This document shows, piece after piece, positions 26,386-35,809 of a stretch of 64,000 nt of DNA. Location: NCBI RefSeq assembly GCF_000426545.1, contig NZ_AUFO01000009.1, positions 124,001 through 188,000 on the forward strand, given 5' to 3'. Both the position numbers and the translations under genes were made by a program. Within the stretch, counting starts at the first letter, position 1; each line of letters opens with the position of its first letter. Origin of the DNA: Paenibacillus massiliensis subsp. panacisoli DSM 21345 (GTDB taxonomy: Bacteria > Bacillota > Bacilli > Paenibacillales > Paenibacillaceae). Under the pieces are notes generated by a model. That model worked only from the letters and a program-made list of their open reading frames with translations, was not told where the DNA came from and searched no databases.

Positions 26386-28635
26386 TTACGCTTCATGCTT
26401 ATGGACCTCGACCAGAGTAGAGAAAAAGGTCGCTCCCTTCCCCATGTCGGCCAGTCGAGAGGAGGTCAGGTAATTAGCCCGTTGGCCAGCTTTCGTTCCC
26501 CACCAGAGTCCTTGACTGACGACTGTGCCTGGCAGCATGGCGTCCACTACTTTAGCACGCAGCTCATAGGTACCTCTGTCATTCCATACCCGAAGTAGGT
26601 CCCCGTCCACAATACGCCGAACTGCTGCATCCACAGGATGAAGCTGGAGCTGCGGCTCCTTCTCCAATTGCTGATGCTTGCCTACATTGCCGAAGCTCGA
26701 ATTGAGGAAATTGTGGTTCGGTGGTGAAATGAACATGAGCGGATAACGCGTTGGCTGCTCTCGTTCCACTAGCTCCTCCGCCTGCTGCTTCAACCCACTT
26801 TGCTCCTGCTCTTGCTGCTGAGTCAGCTTCTCACCGTCGAAGCCCTCCACCAAAGGAATGTAGGTAGGCAAAGGAGGAAGGCCTGCAGCTTCCAAAGCTT
26901 GCGAATACAGCTCAATTTTGCCTGAAGGCGTGTTCAGACGATCTAAATATTCGGACTGCGCCGACATATCCAGCTTGACGAATCGCTGCTCCTGTAGCGC
27001 CTCCAGCGTCACTCCCTGCAAATACGGATTGTCCGGCTTGTTCAGCGCCCCCCGGATCATCTCCTCTGGGCTCTCCTCGAATGCCTCCGTATCAAATCCC
27101 ATTGCCTTGCCCAGCAACGAGAACAGCTCAACATTCGTCTTACTCTCTCCCACTGGTGCAATGACTGGCTCCTGCAGTTGAATATAGTGATGCCAATAGG
27201 AAGCATATAGGTCTGTGCTTTCAAAGGAAGACGCTGCTGGCAGCACAATATCGGCATACTTGGCCGTATCTGTCATGAATAGCTCATGCACGACGGTGAA
27301 CAGGTCCTCGCGCGCAAAGCCCTGTTGTACCCTTAGGGTATCTGGGGCTACGACCAGCGGATTACTGCAGTAGACGAACAAGGCGCGAATCGGGTGCTCC
27401 GTCTCAAGCAAGGCTTCCCCGATTCGATTCATATTAATTGCACGCGCGTCAGGATTCGGACGTAGCTCAGGACGCTCCAGTGCCACATCATTCATGGAAT
27501 GGTAACCACCATTCCCCTTGAGTGCACCGCCCCCACGATTCAGCCATTGTCCCGTCAGTGCAGGCAGACAGGCAATAGTACGTACATTCATGCCCCCATT
27601 GTCATGATGCTGTGGACCATTTCCAATGTAAATGAAAGCGGCCTTGGAGGTACCATACAAATCTGCCAGGCGCATAATATCCTCAGTCGATACACCCGTA
27701 ATACGGGCGACCCGTTCAGGTGTATAACTCCGAACATGCTCCCGTAGCTCCTCATGTCCTACGGTGTACTGTTCCATGAAATCCTGGTTCGTGTAGCCAC
27801 GCTCGAACAGCAGGTGCATCAGACCGAGCGCCAAGGCCGTGTCTGTCCCCGGATAGAGTGGAATGAACCAGTCAGCCCATTGACCGGTACGATTGCGATG
27901 CACGTCGATGACTACGATCTTCGCACCTTTCTTCCTTGCCTTCTCGGCGAGAACCACCTGATGCATATTCGTACTGATCAGGTTGGCTCCCCAGATGATG
28001 ATCAGCTCTGCTTGTTCGGTATCCTCTGGACTCACACCACCGTTGAAGCCCATTGTTGATTTCCAGCCAGCCGTGCCTGCCGAATTACAGATGGTCTGCT
28101 CCAATTGGCTGGCTCCCAGAGCGTTAAAGAATCGTCGATCCATTCCATCCACACTGAGCATGCCCATATTGCCATAGAAACTATATGGCAATATGGATTC
28201 GGACCCGTAATCGCGGGACAGCCCCTGGAAGCGGGTTGTGATCTCTGCTATAGCCTCATCCCAGCTAATGCGCTCGAATTGGCCACTGCCCTTAACGCCA
28301 ACGCGCTTCATGGGATACTGTAGTCGCTCGGGGTGATAGACTCGCTCGGTCATATGCCGGACTTTATTACAAATGGCTCCCTTGGTGATCGGATGCTCAG
28401 GGTTGCCCGTTACCTTCACGATGCGTCCATTCTGCTTATGTAACAGCAAGCCACAGGTGTCAGGACAGTCCAGCGGACATACTGCCGGAAATATTCCATC
28501 TGTCTGCTCCTTCAAAGGCGTGAATGTCCCTTCGACCGCTTCGTTATCAACTGCATTACTCCCGAGTGCCGCTGTACGGTCTCCGTCCAAGTGCATATTC
28601 CGGGGCTCTGCATCCCCAACAATTTTGCTGCTCAT
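26386..28635 (-). CDS. Molybdopterin (bis-MGD) oxidoreductase, DMSO-reductase superfamily (YyaE-like)
   Basis: 749 residues. The N-terminal [4Fe-4S] ligands are CPLDCPDTC with a later Cys in GAICNKVRH; RISWDEAIAEI and GANLISTNMH are typical cofactor-domain segments, and the C-terminal aspartate-decarboxylase-like domain ends with MLPGTVVSQGLWWGTKAGQR. The family transfers electrons to or from small molecules such as formate, nitrate, DMSO or thiosulfate; which one cannot be told. There is no twin-arginine signal, so it is probably cytoplasmic. The N-terminal 45 residues are not part of the fold. ATG 28635 follows AAGGGAGTG. Its cofactor would be completed by MobA (10067). The formate/nitrite channel gene lies next on the same strand. 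Confidence 0.85.
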   Translation of the reverse strand: MSSKIVGDAEPRNMHLDGDRTAALGSNAVDNEAVEGTFTPLKEQTDGIFPAVCPLDCPDTCGLLLHKQNGRIVKVTGNPEHPITKGAICNKVRHMTERVYHPERLQYPMKRVGVKGSGQFERISWDEAIAEITTRFQGLSRDYGSESILPYSFYGNMGMLSVDGMDRRFFNALGASQLEQTICNSAGTAGWKSTMGFNGGVSPEDTEQAELIIIWGANLISTNMHQVVLAEKARKKGAKIVVIDVHRNRTGQWADWFIPLYPGTDTALALGLMHLLFERGYTNQDFMEQYTVGHEELREHVRSYTPERVARITGVSTEDIMRLADLYGTSKAAFIYIGNGPQHHDNGGMNVRTIACLPALTGQWLNRGGGALKGNGGYHSMNDVALERPELRPNPDARAINMNRIGEALLETEHPIRALFVYCSNPLVVAPDTLRVQQGFAREDLFTVVHELFMTDTAKYADIVLPAASSFESTDLYASYWHHYIQLQEPVIAPVGESKTNVELFSLLGKAMGFDTEAFEESPEEMIRGALNKPDNPYLQGVTLEALQEQRFVKLDMSAQSEYLDRLNTPSGKIELYSQALEAAGLPPLPTYIPLVEGFDGEKLTQQQEQEQSGLKQQAEELVEREQPTRYPLMFISPPNHNFLNSSFGNVGKHQQLEKEPQLQLHPVDAAVRRIVDGDLLRVWNDRGTYELRAKVVDAMLPGTVVSQGLWWGTKAGQRANYLTSSRLADMGKGATFFSTLVEVHKHEA

Positions 28636-28827
28636 CTCTGTGGCACTCCCTTCAGTCCTGTCCTACATCGAATTCCATTTTATCTATCATACTAAAAATT
28701 TGAAGTATCCACCAAAAATAAAAAATCCGACTGTTTCATTCATGAGTGTCTCTGGGTAATGAGAATCAAGGCAGCAAGAGGCGAGAGCACACTCCCTCTA
28801 ATGCCATATCATGGACCACTCCCAAAA

Positions 28828-28876
28828 AAATTCGCCATGCCAAGTTTCGTTCCCCCGAACCTGGCATGGCGAATTT
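28828..28876 (-). terminator. Intrinsic terminator after the formate/nitrite channel gene
   Basis: A perfect 15-bp stem (AAATTCGCCATGCCA with TGGCATGGCGAATTT) and an A run that becomes a T run on the minus strand (28824-28830). Lies between the channel gene and the oxidoreductase gene, so the two are separate transcripts. The rest of 28636-29014 holds no gene that I can see. Confidence 0.9.
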
Positions 28877-29014
28877 GTTGTTTGTAGAACATTTACTTTA
28901 GAAGGCTTGCTCTCAGCTATACAATTGATGCTGCTGTAAAAAGCGATTTGATGTGCTTCCGTACATCTAGCGGCTGTTATTGTTCACTTACTCTTTCCAT
29001 CTATTGCTTCTATT

Positions 29015-29077
29015 CATGTACCTTGATACTGCTTCCATGCACCTTGATGTCACTTCCATGCAACTTAATTTTGCTCG
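29015..29077. repeat. 21-bp tandem repeat, three copies, directly after the channel gene
   Basis: Units begin at 29015, 29036 and 29057, each with CATG-A-CTT(G/A)AT at the start and a CTTC-like end. The array ends one base before the stop codon of the channel gene. In one minus-strand frame it would read as a heptapeptide repeat of the form S-x-I-K-V/L-H-G, but that frame is not the channel's. Confidence 0.6.
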
Positions 29078-29914
29078 CTATACTTGCTCGGCAGCCGCGG
29101 CGCCCTTCATCGGATGCTCTTCGACCGTAATTGCAGACGTGTGCGGTGTCTTTCGCAAGTACGCCATCCAATATGCCGCTGCTACGAATATGCTCCCTCC
29201 TGCTAAATTGCCAAGCCATACAGGGATGAAGTTCATAATATAGTCGCCCCAGGAATAATAGCCCTCGAAGATTGCTGCTGGAATCAGGAACATGTTAGCG
29301 ACAACGTGCTGGAACCCAATCGCAACGAATGCCATTGTCGGGAACCAAATGCCCAGAATCTTGCCACTGATGGAATCCGTACTGTAAGACAGCCACACCG
29401 CAAGTGCTACCAACCAGTTACAGCCAATACCGGAGATGAAGGCTTGTAGGAAGCTATCGTGAATTTTGTGTCCGGCCATATCGACCAGCTTCTCCAGAAA
29501 GGCACCAGATCCTGTGAGGCCGAGCACATGCCCGAAGAAGTAAGCAACGAACAACGCTCCCACGAAATTACTGAGGGTAATGATGACAAGATTGCGCATC
29601 GCTTCACCTGTTGTAATTTTCCCCGCCATACGAGCCAGAGGCACTGCCATCATATTGCCTGTCAGCAGCTCTCCGCCCGCCAATAATACAAGCACCAGTC
29701 CGACTGGGAACACTGCTGCACCAATAAAGTTCGCAAAGCTACCCCAGGACGCAGGTGCACTCGCAATGACGCGAATATCGAGTAGGAAGCCAAGTGAAAT
29801 GAACGCGCCTGCCAAAAATCCAAGAATAGCAGCTGTCTGCCAGGAATTGTGTGCCTTATGCATGCCGGTCTCTACGGTTTTGGCCGCGATCTGTGCCGGT
29901 TTATAGGTTGCCAT
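29078..29914 (-). CDS. Formate/nitrite transporter family channel (FocA/NirC/FdhC)
   Basis: 278 residues, six membrane helices with the FNT fold. GFLAGAFISLGFLLDIRV and GGELLTGNMMAVPLARMAGK are the first and third helix regions, and the FNT hallmark NWLVALAVWLSYSTDSISGK follows near helix 5. It moves formate, nitrite or hydrosulfide across the membrane. ATG 29914 has AGGAGAGAG upstream. A near-perfect Fnr box at 29996-30011 suggests induction without oxygen, in line with an adjacent molybdopterin enzyme. Substrate among formate and nitrite not resolved. Confidence 0.9.
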   Translation of the reverse strand: MATYKPAQIAAKTVETGMHKAHNSWQTAAILGFLAGAFISLGFLLDIRVIASAPASWGSFANFIGAAVFPVGLVLVLLAGGELLTGNMMAVPLARMAGKITTGEAMRNLVIITLSNFVGALFVAYFFGHVLGLTGSGAFLEKLVDMAGHKIHDSFLQAFISGIGCNWLVALAVWLSYSTDSISGKILGIWFPTMAFVAIGFQHVVANMFLIPAAIFEGYYSWGDYIMNFIPVWLGNLAGGSIFVAAAYWMAYLRKTPHTSAITVEEHPMKGAAAAEQV

Positions 29915-29995
29915 AACTCTCTCTCCTTTTTAGCTTGCTTCTATAACTCCCAATTATTCATGTAATTCATTGTAAATGGTAAACAGGAGGGTTGT

Positions 29996-30011
29996 CGTGA
30001 AATAAATCACA
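29996..30011 (-). promoter_or_regulatory. Predicted Fnr box of the channel gene
   Basis: CGTGA-AATAAA-TCACA matches TGTGA-N6-TCACA at nine of ten fixed positions and lies 82 bp upstream of the channel start. The same pattern occurs three times upstream of the NADH oxidase gene. Confidence 0.65.
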
Positions 30012-30100
30012 TGACATGAAAGTGAAGCATACGGCTTGATGCTTGAGAGCTGGAAACAGGCTGCCCTATAACTGAACAGCTCATCACTAGCATGTACAAT

Positions 30101-30131
30101 ACAAAAAAGCAGCCTCTATACGAAGCTGCTT
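30101..30131 (-). terminator. Intrinsic terminator after the 33-residue gene
   Basis: On the minus strand AAGCAGC (30131-30125) pairs with GCTGCTT (30113-30107) and is followed by six Ts. It ends the nox/small-peptide transcript before the channel gene's promoter. Confidence 0.8.
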
Positions 30132-30206
30132 CCATCCTGGCATTCAATCACGTTACTTGTTCACGTCCACACACTTAAACGTGAGTGAAGTGGCGCAAGC
30201 ATATGA

Positions 30207-30308
30207 TTAATTATATTCTTCTTTTTCGATTTGCTTCATGAACCAGCTGATACTTACTACGGATACAATAGCAATGACAATCATGAAAGTAATCCAGAAC
30301 ATTGCCAT
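30207..30308 (-). CDS. 33-residue single-helix membrane peptide downstream of nox
   Basis: The reading frame from ATG 30308 to TAA 30207 gives MAMFWITFMIVIAIVSVVSI then SWFMKQIEKEEYN: one hydrophobic helix and a charged tail predicted to face the cytoplasm. AAGGGGGA stands about 7 bases upstream of the ATG. It lies 117 bp after the NADH oxidase gene on the same strand and is followed by an intrinsic terminator, both signs of a real cistron. The shape recalls small subunits of respiratory complexes, such as CydX/CydS of cytochrome bd, but no sequence match is claimed. No homologue recognised. Confidence 0.72.
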   Translation of the reverse strand: MAMFWITFMIVIAIVSVVSISWFMKQIEKEEYN

Positions 30309-30425
30309 GGTAGGTCCCCCTTAACATGATTAATTACAAACCATTATACATCATAGTTAAGGGGTGAATTTTTGAAATTCATGACAAAGTAGTGAACAAT
30401 ATCATAGCCATCCACGCAGCGAATG

Positions 30426-31787
30426 TTATACAGTAATGGTTTCTCTAGCTTTTACAGCTGGTAAAGCCTGTAGCCCCGCTGTATTCAGGAAATTCCATGG
30501 TTTGTTATAGTGTGGCTGGAAGAAGAAGTCGATAAAGGCCAGCTGGTCTACGGTCATATGATTCTGAATGCATACGGACAAGGTATTGATGGACTGGGTC
30601 AAATCTACCTCCGACATCAGCTGGGCACCGACGATGCGGCGGCTAGCACGTTCGTATACAACCTTCAATAGCACTTTCTCTGCTGTCGGCATGAATTCCG
30701 GACGGTAGCTATCCTCAATCAAGACCGCTTCTACGTCTAGTCCCTCATCCACTGCAGCGGTCTCTGTCAGACCGGTACCTGCAATATTTTGCTCATATAT
30801 TTTGATCCCGGAGGTGCCCTGTGTGCCCATATAAGGTATCGTAGGCTCCACCAGATTGCGCGCTACGAGTGTTCCCATACGTACTGCATTGGTTGCCAGT
30901 GGAATATAAGCATTCTTGCCTGTAGGGTTGTAATGAATAGCACAGCTATCACCTGCAGCGAACACATCTGGCTGGCTGCTCTGCATATATTTGTTGACGA
31001 TAATTGCCCCGTTCGGAAGCATATCGACTTGGCCCTTCAGCAGATCTGTATTCGGACGGAAGCCAATGCACAAGATCACAAGGTCTGTCTCATACGCATC
31101 TTTGTCGGTGATAACCTTGCTTACTTTTCCTTGCTCACCTTCAAAACGCGTCACCGTCTGTCCGAGGGCCAGCTTGATTCCATGCTCCTCAAGGGAAGCC
31201 TCAATCCGATCTGTATAATCACTGTCCAGATACTTGTTGAGAATACGGTCCATACTGTCGATCAGTGTGACCTCTTTCCCGTTCATTTGGAATGCCTCTA
31301 CAAGCTCAATCCCGATATACCCGGCTCCTACAACAGTAATGCGCTTGGCATCCTTGGCTTTCTCAATGATCGTATTGGAGTGATTGTAATTCTTCGATAA
31401 CAGGATGTTATCGAGCTTGATGCCTTCCAGCTTCGGAATAATCGGCCACGAACCAGTTGTCACAATCAGTTTGTCATAGGTGTCCTCCAGCTCTTGACCT
31501 GTAGTCAGGTCACGCGCCTTCAGGCGTTTGCCTTGAGTATCCACCTCGGTTACCTCATGCAGCATCTTGGTTACGACTCCGAGCTCTGCGAGCTGCTGTG
31601 GCGACGAATAGAACAGCCCCTCAGGGTCCTTTACTACACCCCCTACATACAATGCAATTCCACACGATAGAAACGATATATTATCATTACGCTCATACAC
31701 GGTAATTTGCGCGTCAGGGTATAGCTTTGCTGTGTTGACAATGGCTGCTGTGCCTGCGTGTGTACATCCGATAACTGCTACTTTCAT
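30426..31787 (-). CDS. nox: NADH oxidase (water-forming, Nox/CoA-disulfide reductase family)
   Basis: 453 residues. The FAD motif is VAVIGCTHAGTAAIVNTAKL, the redox-active Cys sits in NISFLSCGIALYVGGVVKD (SxxSCG), the NAD motif is RITVVGAGYIGIELVEAF, and AAGDSCAI is the second FAD contact. These match four-electron NADH oxidases of lactic bacteria, which reduce oxygen to water and regenerate NAD+; CoA-disulfide reductase is the main alternative. The region upstream carries three Fnr boxes, so expression is linked to oxygen. A 33-residue membrane peptide follows in the same direction. Confidence 0.88.
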   Translation of the reverse strand: MKVAVIGCTHAGTAAIVNTAKLYPDAQITVYERNDNISFLSCGIALYVGGVVKDPEGLFYSSPQQLAELGVVTKMLHEVTEVDTQGKRLKARDLTTGQELEDTYDKLIVTTGSWPIIPKLEGIKLDNILLSKNYNHSNTIIEKAKDAKRITVVGAGYIGIELVEAFQMNGKEVTLIDSMDRILNKYLDSDYTDRIEASLEEHGIKLALGQTVTRFEGEQGKVSKVITDKDAYETDLVILCIGFRPNTDLLKGQVDMLPNGAIIVNKYMQSSQPDVFAAGDSCAIHYNPTGKNAYIPLATNAVRMGTLVARNLVEPTIPYMGTQGTSGIKIYEQNIAGTGLTETAAVDEGLDVEAVLIEDSYRPEFMPTAEKVLLKVVYERASRRIVGAQLMSEVDLTQSINTLSVCIQNHMTVDQLAFIDFFFQPHYNKPWNFLNTAGLQALPAVKARETITV

Positions 31788-31860
31788 GGTGGTTCCTCCT
31801 CGAAGTTGAATTCCTCTTGCATAGTCTGATTCGTTTGGCTTGGTTTATACAAATGCGCCA

Positions 31861-31939
31861 TGTGATGATTTTCACTAATGATTGCGCGGTTGTGATTTAA
31901 TTCACTTTATATTGGTATTATAGTGTGACTTTTTTCACA
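31861..31939 (-). promoter_or_regulatory. Three Fnr boxes upstream of nox
   Basis: TGTGA-N6-TCACT at 31861-31876, TGTGA-N6-TCACT at 31891-31906 and the perfect TGTGA-N6-TCACA at 31924-31939, starting 30 and 33 bp apart, so nearly on the same face of the helix. The first lies 74 bp upstream of the nox start. The rest of the 415-bp gap (31788-32203) holds the terminator at 32097 and no gene. Confidence 0.75.
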
Positions 31940-32096
31940 TTGCAATAGATTTTCAGTTAGTTCATTGTTTGTTCACAATTTCACATTCTGTAGAACTGAT
32001 AAAACTATGTTCCACAATTAGACCCAGCCTACGTGCAATTCGCTTAATATGGGCGATTTATCTCACAGTATGTGTGGCCAAGAATCATAACGTACA

Positions 32097-32166
32097 ACAA
32101 AAAAACAAGCCTCAACCAAAATAGTGTCAGCTTGTCCAAGACATAGCACACTTCTGGTAAGGCTTG
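32097..32166 (-). terminator. Probable intrinsic terminator of the glutathione peroxidase gene
   Basis: Reading leftward, CAAGCCTTACC (32166-32156) pairs with GGTTGAGGCTTG (32117-32106), with a long loop, followed by a T-rich run beginning with seven Ts. Lies about 40 bases past the gpx stop. Confidence 0.6.
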
Positions 32167-32203
32167 CTGATACACGCATGTTGCAAAGCTTACTGACTGT
32201 TGC

Positions 32204-32680
32204 TTATAGCAGTCCCTCGATCACAGATCTCATGGACTCAGGGGATTCCTTCGGCTCGAAGCGCGCAACAGGAGCACCACTGCGATCCACTACGAATTTG
32301 GTGAAATTCCACTGAATCTCACCCTCCGGTTGGTCCCCTGGCTGCTTTTGCTTCAAATATTGGAATAGCGGGGTGGTGTCCGGACCGTTCACTTCTACCT
32401 TCGCGAACACCGGGAAATTCACGCCGTAGTTCAATTTACAGAACTCTTCAGCTTGCTCACTCGTGCCCGGCTCCTGTCCACCAAATTGGTTGCAAGGAAA
32501 TGCTAGTATAGTTAATCCTCTATCTTTGTATTCATCATATAGCTTCTGCAATTCACCGTACTGTGGAGTCAAGCCACATTCGCTGGCCGTATTGGCAATG
32601 ATCAGAACCTTGCCTGCGTAGGTCTCCAGGGATTGCACCTGATTGGCAGGGGTTATTGCTTGAAATGAATGTACTGACAT
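32204..32680 (-). CDS. bsaA: Glutathione peroxidase-family thiol peroxidase (BsaA-like)
   Basis: 158 residues of the GPx thioredoxin fold. The active-site motif IIANTASECGLTPQY uses Cys in place of selenocysteine; LTILAFPCNQFGGQEPG and IQWNFTKFVVDRSG are the other two invariant family segments (Gln and Trp/Asn of the catalytic tetrad). It reduces hydroperoxides, in bacteria usually with thioredoxin or bacillithiol. The start at ATG 32680 has AGGAGG 9 bases upstream; ATG 32689 would touch it. Its place beside nox and Fnr-controlled genes fits a redox-defence block. Confidence 0.92.
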   Translation of the reverse strand: MSVHSFQAITPANQVQSLETYAGKVLIIANTASECGLTPQYGELQKLYDEYKDRGLTILAFPCNQFGGQEPGTSEQAEEFCKLNYGVNFPVFAKVEVNGPDTTPLFQYLKQKQPGDQPEGEIQWNFTKFVVDRSGAPVARFEPKESPESMRSVIEGLL

Positions 32681-32778
32681 GTAGCTCATCCTCCTTATAT
32701 GTTCAACTTTAGATCATATCTATCATACTCAATTTGGTTGGATAATCCAAATGTGTACTTGGGAGGCTGGCGATATGC

Positions 32779-33573
32779 CTATCCGGATTGGAGCATAATC
32801 TCCTGACGACGTTGTTCGCGCTGCGCCCGTGTTAGCTTGGGGCAAGAGTAGCAATACTCTCCTTCACCCGTCTTATAGTACTGGCAGCAAGAAGGCTTCA
32901 TATACATCGTTGTCCCTGGATTATGCGGGTTATCCAACTCGACAAATCGAATACTGAAGGGGTTCCGTGTCCGTCCGAAGAGGGCTCCCTCCATTGTATG
33001 GGTTACATAGCCATAGTCTCGCTCCAGTCTGTCACGCTCCCCTTCCGTCTCTAGCATCGGTAAGACCTGATCTCGGAAATAGAGCAGCCCGAGTGGCATT
33101 TGTCCCCACAGCTGTCCGATGGGGGCGGATACCGCCTCAGCCAAATTCTCCAGAATGGGACGGATCGTATCCGAGAAGAAGGTGTTGAACTGCTCATCAG
33201 CCCAGCTATCACGTAGCTCCGGGTGCTCAGGGCCAGACTCCATATCATCTAGTGGCTGGAATTGCAGTGACGGATAACCGTCTGCATATTTCACATGAAT
33301 GACGAGGTTGGATGGCGCCAGGTTGACCGTTCGATTCATGACCGACACCATATAATGCTGTGCCATCACCAGACCTCGCATATAACCGGCACAGTATACC
33401 CCTGCTGTCACAATATCATCGCAATCCATATGATCGAGGAACCGGTTAGCCAATAGCAGTGCCGCACCGGGATTGCTCAGATCTGAAGCTGGAACAGAGT
33501 AGACTGCCTGCTCCGGATGGGTAAATGTAATCTGGCCATAACGCGCGAGGAGCTCATAGTCCATCGGCTTCAT
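32779..33573 (-). CDS. FhuF-like siderophore-iron reductase
   Basis: 264 residues. The C-terminus carries the FhuF [2Fe-2S] motif SCCQYYKTGEGEYCYSCPKL, i.e. CC-x10-C-x2-C. FhuF-type proteins reduce Fe(III) in the siderophore complex after uptake, freeing iron in the cytoplasm. ATG 33573 is favoured as start; AAGAAGG is about 10 bases upstream. It is transcribed in the same direction as the FecCD/ATPase genes, 245 bp beyond the ATPase gene; I see no separate Fur box or gene in that gap. Context strongly supports iron uptake. Confidence 0.85.
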   Translation of the reverse strand: MKPMDYELLARYGQITFTHPEQAVYSVPASDLSNPGAALLLANRFLDHMDCDDIVTAGVYCAGYMRGLVMAQHYMVSVMNRTVNLAPSNLVIHVKYADGYPSLQFQPLDDMESGPEHPELRDSWADEQFNTFFSDTIRPILENLAEAVSAPIGQLWGQMPLGLLYFRDQVLPMLETEGERDRLERDYGYVTHTMEGALFGRTRNPFSIRFVELDNPHNPGTTMYMKPSCCQYYKTGEGEYCYSCPKLTRAQREQRRQEIMLQSG

Positions 33574-33818
33574 TGTTGTATCGCCTTCTTTCTGCAGACG
33601 GCTGTCCATGCCGCCTGTCATTCAGACATCTAAGGTATCTGATCAAACATAACTCCACAACATCATAGTCTGCCGCTACATGTCTAAGCACATGCCTGTT
33701 ATTCTACACAACCACGTACCTTCTTATCTCGCTCGCTACTGCAATCATCTTGTCTTGCTTTGCAGTGGTTGCACTGTAACTACAGCAGGCTAACAACGCA
33801 TCAACGCACATTACAGAC

Positions 33819-34691
33819 TTATCGCCCAGCAGCTACGCGAATCAGATGCTCTACTTGTTCTGCCGGAGCAGCTGCAGAATCAGAGGCTGTATTTACTGGT
33901 GTATGATGACCTGCCAGAGCATACGGGAGACACAGCGGTACGCCAGAACGCGGATCCGTCACAATGTCTGCCTCAATGCCGAATACATCCCGTAATACTT
34001 CACAAGTCATTACATCAGCAGGAGAACCGACAGCCTGTGCCTTACCTTTCTTAATAGCTATCATGTGGTTCGCATAACGAGCTGCATGATTCAGATCATG
34101 TACGACCATGACAATAGTCCGTTTCGCATCCGTATTCAAGTGCTCCAGCAGTTGCAGCACCTCTAGTTGGTGAGCCATATCGAGGAAGGTTGTAGGCTCA
34201 TCCAGGAACAATATATCCGTCTCTTGGGCAAGCGCCATGGCAATCCATGCACGTTGACGTTGACCACCTGACAATTGGTCGATCGGGCGATCGTGGAATT
34301 CCGTCATCCCCGTCACCTCAACAGCCCACTCCACAATCTTACGGTCCTCCGCCTTCAGAGAACCAAAGCCCTTCTGGTACGGAAAGCGTCCATAGGATAC
34401 CAGTTCAGTCACTGTAAGTCCTTCAGGTGCAGTCGGATTCTGCGGCAGAATGGCTAGTTGCTTGGCTACCTCCCGAGTTGACTGTTTATGGATGGATTTG
34501 CCGTCGAGCAGGACCGTTCCTCCCTTGGGCTGCATAATCCGGGCCATGGTCTTGAGAATAGTAGACTTGCCTGAGCCGTTTGCGCCGACCAATGCCGTAA
34601 TTTTTCCTTGTGGAATTTCAATATTCAGATCCTCTACAATAAGACGCTCCTCATAGGCAATATTCAGACCGACAGTATTCAAACGGAACAT
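33819..34691 (-). CDS. Siderophore ABC transporter ATP-binding protein (FecE/FhuC type)
   Basis: 290 residues. Walker [13 protein letters not shown], signature [20 protein letters not shown], Walker [14 protein letters not shown] and the His switch [14 protein letters not shown] are intact. The C-terminal 40 residues ([20 protein letters not shown] onwards) are characteristic of FecE/YusV-type siderophore ATPases. ATG 34691 follows GAGAGGG by 9 bases. Together with the two permeases upstream it forms the membrane-inner part of a siderophore importer; the likely binding lipoprotein is encoded at 18240. Confidence 0.92.
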   Translation of the reverse strand: MFRLNTVGLNIAYEERLIVEDLNIEIPQGKITALVGANGSGKSTILKTMARIMQPKGGTVLLDGKSIHKQSTREVAKQLAILPQNPTAPEGLTVTELVSYGRFPYQKGFGSLKAEDRKIVEWAVEVTGMTEFHDRPIDQLSGGQRQRAWIAMALAQETDILFLDEPTTFLDMAHQLEVLQLLEHLNTDAKRTIVMVVHDLNHAARYANHMIAIKKGKAQAVGSPADVMTCEVLRDVFGIEADIVTDPRSGVPLCLPYALAGHHTPVNTASDSAAAPAEQVEHLIRVAAGR

Positions 34692-34782
34692 GCTCATCAT
34701 CCCTCTCAATTATGTGTACTATGCGAATCGTTATATGGACTGCTTGGACTGTTATCTAAGCTTCATTTCTACTAATAGCTAA

Positions 34783-35808
34783 CTAGCCACGTGATCTTGC
34801 CAGCAAGTACAGGAAGTATGGTGCACCAATCACGGCTACCACAATACCTGTAGGTATTCCTGACGGTTGAATGACGGTTCGTGCAATGCTGTCCCCTACC
34901 AGCATGATTAACGCGCCCACAAGCGCGGATACGGGGATGAAATACAAGTGCCGTGGCCCGACAAGTCTACGTGCCACATGCGGTCCGATCAGACCAAGGA
35001 AGCTAATCCCTCCGCTCACCGAGACACAGGAGGCACTCAAAGCCACAGCGGCGATCAGCAGCACCAGACGTTCACGATTCAGACGGCTGCCAAGACCCAC
35101 TGCAGTCTGATCTCCAAGCATGAATACATCCATCTGTCTGGCCTTCGTCAGCACAAACGGAATCAGAATCAATATCCATGGCAGCAGAGCGGCCACAAAG
35201 GTCCAATTTGTCCCCCATATACTGCCTGCCAGCCAGTTCGCTACAAAGTCATACTGTCTCTCGTCCAGTCTGATGACCAGCACCAGCATCGCAGCCTGAA
35301 TGCCAGCCGCCATAGCAATACCAGCAAGCAGCAGTCTGGTCGTAGACAGACCCTTATGTCGGCGGTAGGCCAGCAAATATATAGACAATGCAGCTACCAT
35401 CGAACCGACTATAGCGATGAACGGTAGCCGGAACGGCGAAGCGCCTGTACCCAGCGGATTCAAGGTGATGAATAGCGTCACCGCCAGACCAGCACCCGAG
35501 TTAATCCCGAGAATTCCCGGATCAGCAAGTCCATTGCGCGATACCCCCTGCAGGACAGCGCCCGCCACCGCTAAGCCGGCTCCGATCAATAAGCAGATGA
35601 CAATGCGCGGCAGCCGGAATTCAAACAAAATGAGCGACTCCTTGCTGCTGCCCATACCGAACAACGTCCTCATGACCTGCAGCGGAGACAGCGCCGTGTA
35701 GCCGGTGTTCATGCTAATGACAAATACAATCACAATTAATATAAATAACAGCCCAGATACCTTGAGCAGCCTGGATTGACGACTGGAGCTCCACAGATTG
35801 GGTTCCAT
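34783..35808 (-). CDS. Siderophore ABC transporter permease (FecCD family)
   Basis: 341 residues, nine to ten predicted membrane helices. EFRLPRIVICLLIGAGLAVA and GLADPGILGINSGAGLAV are the hallmark FecCD segments, and VSVSGGISFLGLIGPHVARR is the conserved coupling region before the last helices. It pairs with the adjacent permease to form the heterodimeric pore. The gene is one base downstream of the other permease's stop, consistent with co-translation. Confidence 0.92.
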   Translation of the reverse strand: MEPNLWSSSRQSRLLKVSGLLFILIVIVFVISMNTGYTALSPLQVMRTLFGMGSSKESLILFEFRLPRIVICLLIGAGLAVAGAVLQGVSRNGLADPGILGINSGAGLAVTLFITLNPLGTGASPFRLPFIAIVGSMVAALSIYLLAYRRHKGLSTTRLLLAGIAMAAGIQAAMLVLVIRLDERQYDFVANWLAGSIWGTNWTFVAALLPWILILIPFVLTKARQMDVFMLGDQTAVGLGSRLNRERLVLLIAAVALSASCVSVSGGISFLGLIGPHVARRLVGPRHLYFIPVSALVGALIMLVGDSIARTVIQPSGIPTGIVVAVIGAPYFLYLLARSRG

Positions 35809-35809
35809 G

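Noticed and set aside
29010-29219. Minus-strand frame giving a heptapeptide repeat over the end of the channel gene
   Set aside because: Overlaps the channel gene in another frame and has no start signal; the repeat is noted as DNA only.
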